This document shows positions 8,984-16,472 of a DNA stretch of 64,000 bases, piece by piece. This DNA comes from Thalassotalea euphylliae. Lineage in GTDB: Bacteria; Pseudomonadota; Gammaproteobacteria; Enterobacterales; Alteromonadaceae. The position numbers and the translations under genes were made by a program. The stretch spans positions 2,046,001-2,110,000 of the forward strand of contig NZ_QUOT01000001.1 in assembly GCF_003390375.1 (NCBI RefSeq), read 5' to 3'. The notes below the pieces were generated by a model that saw nothing but the letters and a program-made list of their open reading frames with translations, did no database searches and was not told the origin of the DNA. Positions within the stretch are counted from its first letter, which is position 1. Each line of letters opens with the position of its first letter.

Positions 8984-9000
8984 TATCATTTTTTATGATA
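8984..9000. promoter_or_regulatory. Probable LysR operator
   Basis: TATCATTTTTTATGATA is an inverted repeat (TATCAT, 5 bases, ATGATA) of the T-N11-A type bound by LysR regulators. It lies 16 bases before the LysR start and in the divergent gap with the VOC gene, fitting autoregulation plus control of the neighbour. Confidence 0.55.
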
Positions 9001-9016
9001 TTGAGTACGTTTTGTA

Positions 9017-9922
9017 ATGATTAATCTGAACTTGCTAAGAACGTTTTGCACGCTTGTTGAGGTTGGGCATTTTACCCAGACCGCAGAGCGTTTGTTTATG
9101 ACCCAATCTGGGGTTAGCCAACAGATCAAAAAGCTGGAGCAGTCGCTAAAAACTCAGCTGATTATTCGCGAAGGAAAAAGCTTTTACCTAACCCAAAATG
9201 GAGAGCAGCTGTATCAACAAGGGCAGCAATTGTTGGCCAATGCCAATGCGCTATCAACGAGCTTTACTGAGGATAGTCATTACCAAGGGAAGGTTTCGCT
9301 AATGTCGCCTGGCAGCTTGGGGCTAAAGCTATATCCTTATCTCTTGTCGATTCAACAAACGCACAAAGCGCTGAGTATCGATTATCAATTTTCATCAAAT
9401 CGCGGCATTGAACAGGCATTGACTGAGCATCAGTTAGACATAGGGCTGATGACCGCCCTACCCGTTGGCAGTGACACTATCGCGCAACCACTAACGCAAG
9501 AGCCAATTGTATTAGTGACCCCTAGCCAGTGTGAAACGCCCGACTGGCAAGCCTTGCAAACATTAGGCTTTATTGACCACCCAGACGCCCAACATCACGC
9601 GCAACTATTACTGCCCGCAAACTTTAGCGAGTTTGAGCATATCAGTCAGTTTTCGATACGAGGTAAGTCCAACCAAATTAGCCTAATTTTAATGCCTGTA
9701 GCGCTGGGCTTAGGCTTTACCGTATTGCCGCTACACGCGGCATCCGCATTTAGTGAGCAAAACGCGATTCGTATTCATCACCTTGAAAACTCTGTCTCTG
9801 AGCAGGTTTATATTTGCCACCACAGACGCGCGCAAGCTGCGAATCGCGTAGCTTTTATTAAGCGAGAAATAGACGCTTATTTAAATACAGAGAACTCATC
9901 AAATCAGCAGCCAAGCCTTTAG
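9017..9922 (+). CDS. LysR-family transcriptional regulator
   Basis: The protein has 301 residues. The N-terminal winged helix-turn-helix (residues 1-60) has the classic L-R-T-F-C-T-L-V-E-V-G-H-F-T-Q-T-A-E-R-L and QSGVSQQIKKLE patterns. The rest is a substrate-binding-like effector domain with G-L-G-F-T-V-L-P near residue 235. Its natural target is the divergent VOC gene. The inducer is unknown. Three-base spacing and overlapping operator suggest negative autoregulation. Confidence 0.9.
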   Translation: MINLNLLRTFCTLVEVGHFTQTAERLFMTQSGVSQQIKKLEQSLKTQLIIREGKSFYLTQNGEQLYQQGQQLLANANALSTSFTEDSHYQGKVSLMSPGSLGLKLYPYLLSIQQTHKALSIDYQFSSNRGIEQALTEHQLDIGLMTALPVGSDTIAQPLTQEPIVLVTPSQCETPDWQALQTLGFIDHPDAQHHAQLLLPANFSEFEHISQFSIRGKSNQISLILMPVALGLGFTVLPLHAASAFSEQNAIRIHHLENSVSEQVYICHHRRAQAANRVAFIKREIDAYLNTENSSNQQPSL

Positions 9923-9959
9923 CAACTAAACAATTGAGCTGCTAAGCACTCTGGCTGGC

Positions 9960-10775
9960 TTAACAGCAGAAGCTCGCTTTATCTGGTCGGTTTTCCATAG
10001 TCACTAAACGGGTCAGATCAGGCTTAATCAGCTCAACATTATTTTCCAAGGTTTGGCTAACCACCTGCTTTGCCCAAAGTGGCAATTCAGGGTTGATGCG
10101 ATAAAACACCCATTGGCCATTTTTACGCGTCGTCAACACACCAGCTTTTTTAAGCACTGCTAAGTTGCGTGAGACTTTCGGTTGGCTTTCTTCATCCAAA
10201 GCTTCCATTAACTCGCACACGCAAATTTCACCAAAGTAATTAGTGAGTAATAATGTTTTTAAGCGAATATCATCGGTTAGGCATTTATAAAAAACGATGG
10301 GATCAAGCGCCATTTGCTGCGCTTTATCAATTTCAGGTTCTTTGTCCCGCTCGCCATTAAGCTGTAGAAACATCTGAATACGATTAGTCAGTTCAGTAAA
10401 CGTCGTAGAGAACGGTTCAACACCTTGGCGCGACTTAGGATCAGGGAAGTCCCAAGCTATTTGCTCGCCCTCAGTATCGAATGAGCGGCATTCCTGCATC
10501 GCCTGTTCACATAAGGTAATCACATAATCAAACGCCAACGATTCAATATCCTCGATTGACTTTGACTGCAAATTATCAGTGCTTAAGCCAAATTTAGTTA
10601 GTGTCGCCAAGGTACGCTCGTCAACGCCATCAGGGTGCATACCAGCGCTAAAGACTTCAAAATAATCACCTGCTTTGGTGCGTAAAATAGCTTCCGCCAT
10701 TTGCGAGCGCGCCGAATTACCAGTGCATAAAAACAACACACGCTGCTTGGGGTTAGATGTAGTAGCTTGACTCAC
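9960..10775 (-). CDS. Fused arsenate reductase (LMW-phosphatase type) and ArsR regulator
   Basis: This 271-residue protein joins two domains. Residues 10-145 form a low-molecular-weight phosphatase-like arsenate reductase with the P-loop FLCTGNSARS (CTGNSARS as Cx5RS) and the late DFPDPKS acid motif. Residues 155-250 form an ArsR/SmtB winged helix with the metal-sensing EICVCEL and the recognition region PKVSRNLAVLKKAG. The extreme C-terminus ends in CC. The sensor thus sits on the same chain as the arsenate-reducing enzyme. No arsenite pump or other ars gene is nearby in the window, so the target promoter may be its own or distant. A weak palindromic site is noted upstream. Confidence 0.85.
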   Translation of the reverse strand: MSQATTSNPKQRVLFLCTGNSARSQMAEAILRTKAGDYFEVFSAGMHPDGVDERTLATLTKFGLSTDNLQSKSIEDIESLAFDYVITLCEQAMQECRSFDTEGEQIAWDFPDPKSRQGVEPFSTTFTELTNRIQMFLQLNGERDKEPEIDKAQQMALDPIVFYKCLTDDIRLKTLLLTNYFGEICVCELMEALDEESQPKVSRNLAVLKKAGVLTTRKNGQWVFYRINPELPLWAKQVVSQTLENNVELIKPDLTRLVTMENRPDKASFCC

Positions 10776-11126
10776 TTCAATTTCGCTTGGTTAACTTAAC
10801 GTCCAATATATTGATTATTTCATATATAACCTCAGCTGGATATTAAAAAGCAATAGGTCAGCTGATTTAAGATCTCGATTTGATACATAGCAGTTAATGC
10901 CAGAAGTTTAATCAGCTAACACTTAACGACAGCAAAAAATTAAATATCAAATAATATCAATCTGTTACTTAAAAAAATGACAGCCCTAGTCTATTGCTTC
11001 AACATCGCTAGGCACAGTAGATAAAGGATTAATCGAGCTTTCATCAATAATAATTCTGATTAGTTTGAATAGTTTTGCTATAAACAAGGTTCTTCTGCAC
11101 CATAGCAAGTTTTAATTGAAAGAGCA
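10776..11126. other. Divergent intergenic region, possible ArsR site
   Basis: The gap separates the leftward ArsC-ArsR gene from the rightward acyltransferase gene. Close to the ArsC-ArsR start, ATATAT at 10806-10811 and again at 10822-10827 form a loose palindrome around TGATTATTTC, a possible binding site for the fused regulator. Otherwise only AT-rich promoter-like sequence is seen. Confidence 0.35.
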
Positions 11127-12962
11127 TTGAAGGGCAACCTCACCCAAGCATTACGTATGTCAGCAAAGCACACTCTAGTAAACAACAATCTCAAACAAAC
11201 CGACAGTCGCTACCATCTATCGATTCGAAACGTTATCGCCAATAAAGGCTGGCTTAAGCCAGTGTATTGGCTCGCCCCTGTGCTTGATCGCCTTGTTGGC
11301 CTGAAGCAGCTTGATAAGATGTATCAACGCCATGAGTTTCAAGGGCTAGACAAAGCTGAATTTACAGAAAAGTTCATCGACACCTTTGAGCTTGATTTAC
11401 AAGTGCCAGACGGTTCGCTGGAGCGACTTCCCAAAACCGGCCCAGCCATTGTTGTTGCAAATCATGCGTTTGGCGGAATTGAAGGCGTTGCTTTGGCGCA
11501 CTTGTTAAATAAAGTAAGACCCGATGTTCAAATACTGGCAAACAGAGGGTTGTCGATATTTCCAGAATTAGCGCCTTATTTTATTTTTACAAACCCGCTG
11601 AAATCAAATGCAAAAGGCAATAGCCAATCACTAAAGGCCTGTTTGAAGCACCTTAAAAATGATGGCATGGTAGTGCTGTTCCCAGCTGGACGGGTAAGCT
11701 ACCCGAAAGACAAGCACAGCCCGGTTAGCGATCACGAGTGGCATCGAATGGTCGCCATGTTGGCGAAAAAATGCCAGTGCCCGGTATTGCCAGTACATAT
11801 CAGCGGACAAAATAGACCTATTTTTTATCGCCTTGGTTTAGTGTATTTTCGTTTTCGTCTACTCATGTTGATCAGAGAGATGATCCACAGCCAAGGTAAG
11901 AAAATCCCCATTACTATCGGTAAAGCAATCAACAACATGACACATAAAGCGCTTAACAATAAATCAGACCAACACATTACTGATCTCACTCGCCTGCTAA
12001 CGTATTTGCAAGACCCTGAGCTTGTTCAGCACTGGCCAGAGCGTGTTGACCCAGAAATGCAGCCTATTGCGCCAGCAATTTCACCTGATTTACTGAATGA
12101 TGAAGTTACTCAGTTGCCTGAGTCACAGCAATTGGCAAGCTTTAAAACCTTAAGTACTTATTATGCCAAACGCACGCAAGTACCCAATGTTATTGAAGAA
12201 ATTAGACGATTAAGAGAAGAGAACTTTCGTCTAGTCGACGAAGGTAGCGGCGCGCCGCAAGATGGTGATGACTTTGACGATAGCTATGTGCACCTGTTTA
12301 TTTTTGACCACCAAACCAAGCAAGTCGTTGGTGCCTACCGTATGGGACAATCAGATAAGTTGCTAGCTGAGCAAGACGCTAGCGGTATTTACCTTGCTAA
12401 AATGTTTAACTTTAATAGCGAGTTTATCAATCAGCAGTCACCATGCCTAGAAATGGGTCGCTCATTTTTGATTGCTGAGCAGCAAAAAAGTTTTCATGGT
12501 CTGTTGTTACTATTCAAAGGCATCGGTGCTTTTGCCAAACTATTTCCGCAATATCGTACGCTCTACGGCACCGTATCACTGAGCACACAATATCAACCGC
12601 TCAGTGTCATGCTAATCGAACAATTTTTGGTAAAGCCTGAATATCGCCAAGGGGTTGCTGCGAAAAAGCCGTTTCAGCACCAAGTACCTTATGAACTTAG
12701 TCAATATTTAGCGCAATATGGTAGTGATATTGATGTATTAGATTGGCTGGTTAGCCAAATTGAACCCGATGGTAAAGGCCTGCCTGTGCTGGTTAAACAA
12801 TACCATCAGCTAGGTGCTAAATTTCATTGTGTTGCCATCGACCCGAACTTTGCTAACACACCAGGCTTGTTACTTAGCGTGCATTTGCCTGATACGCCAG
12901 AAAAGCTACTGAAGCTATATCTCGGCAAGGACTACAAAGAATATTTAGAATACCGAGAATAG
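11127..12962 (+). CDS. olsF: OlsF-like bifunctional acyltransferase (ornithine lipid synthesis)
   Basis: The protein has two acyltransferase domains. Residues 85-290 form a PlsC-like O-acyltransferase with VVANHAFGGIEG and LFPAGRVSYPK. Residues 330-560 form a GNAT-like N-acyltransferase of the OlsB/hemolysin-like kind, with RLREENFRLVDEG, VGAYRMG and CLEMGRSFL. This order is that of OlsF, known from Serratia and Vibrio, which adds a hydroxy-fatty acid to ornithine and then a second acyl chain to give phosphate-free ornithine lipids in the membrane. The start shown is TTG at 11127; an ATG at 11157 is an equal alternative. A generic fused acyltransferase role remains possible. It ends convergent with the NRDE gene. 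Confidence 0.75.
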   Translation: MKGNLTQALRMSAKHTLVNNNLKQTDSRYHLSIRNVIANKGWLKPVYWLAPVLDRLVGLKQLDKMYQRHEFQGLDKAEFTEKFIDTFELDLQVPDGSLERLPKTGPAIVVANHAFGGIEGVALAHLLNKVRPDVQILANRGLSIFPELAPYFIFTNPLKSNAKGNSQSLKACLKHLKNDGMVVLFPAGRVSYPKDKHSPVSDHEWHRMVAMLAKKCQCPVLPVHISGQNRPIFYRLGLVYFRFRLLMLIREMIHSQGKKIPITIGKAINNMTHKALNNKSDQHITDLTRLLTYLQDPELVQHWPERVDPEMQPIAPAISPDLLNDEVTQLPESQQLASFKTLSTYYAKRTQVPNVIEEIRRLREENFRLVDEGSGAPQDGDDFDDSYVHLFIFDHQTKQVVGAYRMGQSDKLLAEQDASGIYLAKMFNFNSEFINQQSPCLEMGRSFLIAEQQKSFHGLLLLFKGIGAFAKLFPQYRTLYGTVSLSTQYQPLSVMLIEQFLVKPEYRQGVAAKKPFQHQVPYELSQYLAQYGSDIDVLDWLVSQIEPDGKGLPVLVKQYHQLGAKFHCVAIDPNFANTPGLLLSVHLPDTPEKLLKLYLGKDYKEYLEYRE

Positions 12963-13015
12963 ATTGGCGCGAATAGATTACCGCGAAGGCAATTAAAAAA
13001 GAAAAGATTATAATG

Positions 13016-13038
13016 GCGCGCAACCCATTGTTGCGCGC
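13016..13038. terminator. Hairpin between convergent genes
   Basis: GCGCGCAAC and GTTGCGCGC form a perfect 9-bp GC-rich stem with a 5-base loop, between the OlsF-like gene and the convergent NRDE gene. It lacks a strong T tract but is well placed as a shared terminator. Confidence 0.55.
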
Positions 13039-13068
13039 TAGTGTCTTAACAAGCTTTCACTCAAACCG

Positions 13069-13854
13069 TTAAGCATATTGCAACTGCGTTAGCTTTTCTT
13101 GTATCAGTTTCTCTTGCTTAAGCTGCGTTAGCGCATCGCTATTGTTCAGGCTTTGACAAGGGCTACCCTGATAGTAATTGAACACTTGTTCACCCTCACC
13201 TACTTGCACATGACTAAAGCTCACCGTATGCGCGTCTTCTCGGTGCATACAAACAGAAAAAGCGCTGCGCTGAGGCTGGTGACTCGCGTGATAGGCCAGA
13301 AAATCTTGTGTGGTTTGTGGCATTAGCTCAGCAAAATGTAAATAACGCGCGGCGCTAACCGCACTGATATTAAAGCCAGATGAGGTTAACGGCATGGTCA
13401 CAGGTAAACAGGTTAAGTGTTGACCATCCCATTGTAGTTGCTGTACTTTTCCTTGATGCTGATTTAAATAAGCGGGAAAAAAGCACAAAATAAAGGGCGC
13501 AAATCGTGCCAACGGTAGGGCTTTTATCAAATGAGTGATATCACCACGCTCTTCATGGGTTCCATCAACATCATCATTAAGTTTTGCAATCAAACGTAAA
13601 ATTACTTCGCCACGACTGATCGGGTCAATAGGCTGGTGAGTGGCTTGCGCTTGGTAATTATTCAACAAACAAAACGTACTGCCAGCTTGTGTCAATGCAA
13701 TCCAAGTGCCGCCACCTTGCGGATCGACAGGGTAAACAGCATCTAACGACGCATTAAAAGCCACAGGCTTAGCGATAGCGCGAGTGCGCTGTTCGTCACG
13801 ATTAAAGAAAACTTGATAACCGCTGGGCTCAAGTTGCCAGGTTAATGTACACAA
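13069..13854 (-). CDS. NRDE-family (TANGO2-like) protein
   Basis: The protein of 261 residues begins MCTLTWQLEPSGYQVFFNRD, with the invariant Cys2 and the NRDE signature (N-R-D-E). It contains a GGGTWIAL stretch typical of this family, which relates to the eukaryotic TANGO2 protein. The molecular function is not established; the N-terminal Cys may act as a nucleophile after Met removal. It lies 12 bases behind the DinB-like gene on the same strand, so both are likely one operon. Confidence 0.85.
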   Translation of the reverse strand: MCTLTWQLEPSGYQVFFNRDEQRTRAIAKPVAFNASLDAVYPVDPQGGGTWIALTQAGSTFCLLNNYQAQATHQPIDPISRGEVILRLIAKLNDDVDGTHEERGDITHLIKALPLARFAPFILCFFPAYLNQHQGKVQQLQWDGQHLTCLPVTMPLTSSGFNISAVSAARYLHFAELMPQTTQDFLAYHASHQPQRSAFSVCMHREDAHTVSFSHVQVGEGEQVFNYYQGSPCQSLNNSDALTQLKQEKLIQEKLTQLQYA

Positions 13855-13866
13855 CTGACTGGCACC

Positions 13867-14379
13867 TTATGATTGCGCGTTATTTTGCTGACGTAAGAAG
13901 GTTGCTGTTGATGGTGCAATACCAAACTGCTCTGAAGTTTCACCACCGAAACACAGGTGAATAGCTTTCATTGTTGCATAATGGTGAATGGCATGACTAC
14001 AGGCAAACATGAGCTCGCGACCTAACGTGCTGGTAACCGACATCACATTGTCACTGCCAATACCTACATCAGCTTGCACTTCCACCGTTTGGGTAAAAAC
14101 ACTATCAGGTAACGCCAACAACCATGTTTTTAGTTGCTCAAGGCGCGCTAGCGCTTCCGCTAAGTCACGTTCAATTGGGCTATTGCGTTGACGTAGCTCA
14201 TAATTGACCACAGAACTTTCAAGTGCAAATTCCAAAGCAACAAAGTGATCAATAACATGGCGGATGTGACCACCAATAGCACTTAAGAAACCATCAGGAA
14301 CTGATGTGTACTGTGTTTGAGTTAAACCAGAAAGAAAGTCGATACCTTGTTGTACCGTTGCCACAAAATCGCGCTGCAC
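13867..14379 (-). CDS. DinB-like four-helix protein
   Basis: This 170-residue protein shows the histidine pattern of the DinB/YfiT metal-binding four-helix fold: GGHIRHVIDH near residue 31 and the late CSHAIHHYATMKAI near residue 128. Such proteins can bind Zn or Ni and sometimes transfer thiols, but here no reaction can be assigned. It is the first gene of a two-gene unit with the NRDE protein. Confidence 0.8.
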   Translation of the reverse strand: MQRDFVATVQQGIDFLSGLTQTQYTSVPDGFLSAIGGHIRHVIDHFVALEFALESSVVNYELRQRNSPIERDLAEALARLEQLKTWLLALPDSVFTQTVEVQADVGIGSDNVMSVTSTLGRELMFACSHAIHHYATMKAIHLCFGGETSEQFGIAPSTATFLRQQNNAQS

Positions 14380-14670
14380 TACGTCAATAACCCTATTAAA
14401 TATATGTTTTTTTGTAGACCCTGCTTTACAGGAATCTCTTTCATATTAGCCAAAAATATTTTGTTACCAAATGTAGTTCCATAGAGTAACAACTTTAATT
14501 TAGTTCAGTATGATGATTATTGATAGTGTTTTATCATTCAAGGCTCATGAGCATATGAGCTCGCATGGCCTATTCGGTTGAATTCTCCTCAAACTTGACT
14601 TCCTGGTACGACCAGTTAAATTTTACATTATCCGGTCAATTTACAGAATCTAGCGCTAGCATAAACGACG
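14380..14670. other. Divergent intergenic gap with no gene seen
   Basis: About 290 bases separate the DinB-like gene and the alpha/beta hydrolase, which point away from each other. The stretch is AT-rich near the left gene and presumably holds both promoters. I see no repeat or RNA element in it. Confidence 0.5.
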
Positions 14671-15537
14671 ATGAATCAAACTCAGATTAACGAGCAAACA
14701 ATCGTTTGCTCAGACCATATAACCTTGGCAGCGACTCTTTTTCGACCAAGTAACGAGCTCAAAGGAGCGGTATTAATTGGCCCAGCTACAGGTATTAAGC
14801 GACAATTCTACGCCAGCTTTGCTAGCTATCTCTGCGACAATGGTTATGGTGTATTAACCTTTGAAAACCTCGGTATAGGCGAGTCAAACCAAGGTTTACT
14901 CACCGATAACACCGTCACTTTGCAGTCTTGGGGAGAAAAAGACTTAACCGCAGCTTTCGAACATCTCAAGGCACAATTTCCTGACGCTAAATACCACCTC
15001 GTTGGCCATAGCGCAGGTGGACAATTAATAGGGCTGATGCCCAACGCACATCAACTAAGTTCAGTTTTTAACTTTGCCTGCTCGTCTGGTTGTTTGGCAA
15101 ATATGAGCCTGATCAATAAATTCAAAGCTCACTTTTTTATGAACTTCTTTATTCCTTTGAATAACTTATTGTTTGGTCACACAAAGTCACAGCTTGTCGG
15201 TATGGGTGAGCCGTTACCTAAACAGGTAGCGAGACAATGGCGACACTGGTGTAACGGCAGTGGCTACGTCAAAATGGCGTTTGGGCGCACCGTTCACCAG
15301 CACTGGTATGATGAACTAGCTATGCCTTCGATGTGGGTGAATGCAGTGGATGATTACATTGCCATTAACGAAAACGTTGCTGACATGATCTCTGTTTTTA
15401 GCCAAATGCCAGCGCAAACACTAACGCTAGATCCTAAAGATCACGATCTTTCTGAAATTGGCCATATGAAGTTTTTCAGTCGCCAATCACAAAAACTTTG
15501 GCCACTAGCAACTGATTGGCTTAGCAAACACGCGTAA
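14671..15537 (+). CDS. Alpha/beta-fold hydrolase (serine aminopeptidase S33-like)
   Basis: The cytoplasmic protein has 288 residues. The nucleophile elbow is GHSAGG (Ser about residue 114), in the context K-Y-H-L-V-G-H-S-A-G-G. The oxyanion region is G-P-A-T-G-I-K-R near residue 35, and a late G-H-M residue set supplies the probable catalytic His near residue 271. It resembles putative lysophospholipase/esterases of the S33 family. The substrate is not known. It has no clear operon partners. Confidence 0.85.
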   Translation: MNQTQINEQTIVCSDHITLAATLFRPSNELKGAVLIGPATGIKRQFYASFASYLCDNGYGVLTFENLGIGESNQGLLTDNTVTLQSWGEKDLTAAFEHLKAQFPDAKYHLVGHSAGGQLIGLMPNAHQLSSVFNFACSSGCLANMSLINKFKAHFFMNFFIPLNNLLFGHTKSQLVGMGEPLPKQVARQWRHWCNGSGYVKMAFGRTVHQHWYDELAMPSMWVNAVDDYIAINENVADMISVFSQMPAQTLTLDPKDHDLSEIGHMKFFSRQSQKLWPLATDWLSKHA

Positions 15538-15558
15538 GTTTCGAACTACCATTGAACG

Positions 15559-15589
15559 TGAGATAGCGGCAACTAAAACCGCTATCTCA
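15559..15589. terminator. Hairpin between convergent genes
   Basis: TGAGATAGCGG (15559-15569) and CCGCTATCTCA (15579-15589) form a perfect 11-bp stem with a 9-base loop. It lies between the hydrolase gene and the leftward small exported protein, so it may terminate both. No clear T tract follows. Confidence 0.5.
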
Positions 15590-15607
15590 AATTGCCGACA
15601 AGAAGCC

Positions 15608-15964
15608 CTAGCGACCTCTTTTTAACGCCAGAATTTGCTTACCTAACGCATCATAAACAAACACTTTTCGCTGCTCTTTTTTAATACTTATCGCAACAAA
15701 GATGCCACGTGAAGCATCGTATATTTCGCCAAGCCATAAGTTGTCTTGCTGGCTAGCCTTAGTGATCTTTCGGATCACCAACTGCCCTTCATTTTGAGGA
15801 TGCGTTTGGTGCGTTTTAACCGTGCCAATACCTTTATCAAGATCAAATTCAATGAATGCAGGCTTATCTACATGCTGCCAAATGCCAGCAATAGAGGAGC
15901 TTGCATGAGACATTGTTGGTAGAACAAAGAAAACTAGTAAACAATATAACGTCAGACGTGCCAT
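15608..15964 (-). CDS. Small exported protein, DUF2147-like
   Basis: The protein starts MARLTLYCLLVFFVLPTM with cleavage likely after SHA. An upstream ATG at 16006 would add 14 residues, but the shorter form gives a better signal peptide. The mature part (about 95 residues) begins with I-A-G-I-W-Q-H and contains the beta-rich pattern GEIYDASRGIFVAI, similar to DUF2147 periplasmic proteins. The function is unknown. The gene stands alone, convergent with the hydrolase. Confidence 0.65.
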   Translation of the reverse strand: MARLTLYCLLVFFVLPTMSHASSSIAGIWQHVDKPAFIEFDLDKGIGTVKTHQTHPQNEGQLVIRKITKASQQDNLWLGEIYDASRGIFVAISIKKEQRKVFVYDALGKQILALKRGR

Positions 15965-16472
15965 ATAAACTTTAAGAAACCTAATAACGTGATAGTGATG
16001 CAACATATGTAAGTAATCTGCTATGACATTTCAACGTATTTATTTTGAACTTAACAGTTTCCTTTAGTCATTTTTAAATAGTCGGTACTTTAGATGCTCG
16101 CGTTAGCGCTCGATCACACTATCTGCTAGGCCAAACCAATCTCTCTAAATAATTCGCACCGAATCTAAGTGAATCATTGACCTAAATTAAACCTCGTTAT
16201 TTCAAACGGATATATACAGAGGGGCAATGCCAATGTCCTTTTCCTAGTTCAAATAAGCTAATTACACTCCATTTACACTTTTATTACAAAATAAAAACAT
16301 AAACACTTTGATTTAGCCGTTTCTTGTGATAGAAAACCCGACCCGGTGTAAAAAATTGCGACACAATTAATGACGTAATTTCCAACATACTGGCATAAAA
16401 ACACATGGTATATGGTGTTAAAGGTTAAAAGAATAAATGTAGTTAGGATAACTACTTACAATGGAAATATGC
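15965..16472. other. Long gap before protease gene, holds a 19-base copy of protease coding sequence
   Basis: No gene is visible on either strand. The word GGTACTTTAGATGCTCGCG at 16084-16102 recurs exactly inside the protease gene at 16635-16653. The rest is AT-rich and presumably carries the promoter of the protease gene close to its right end. Confidence 0.5.
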
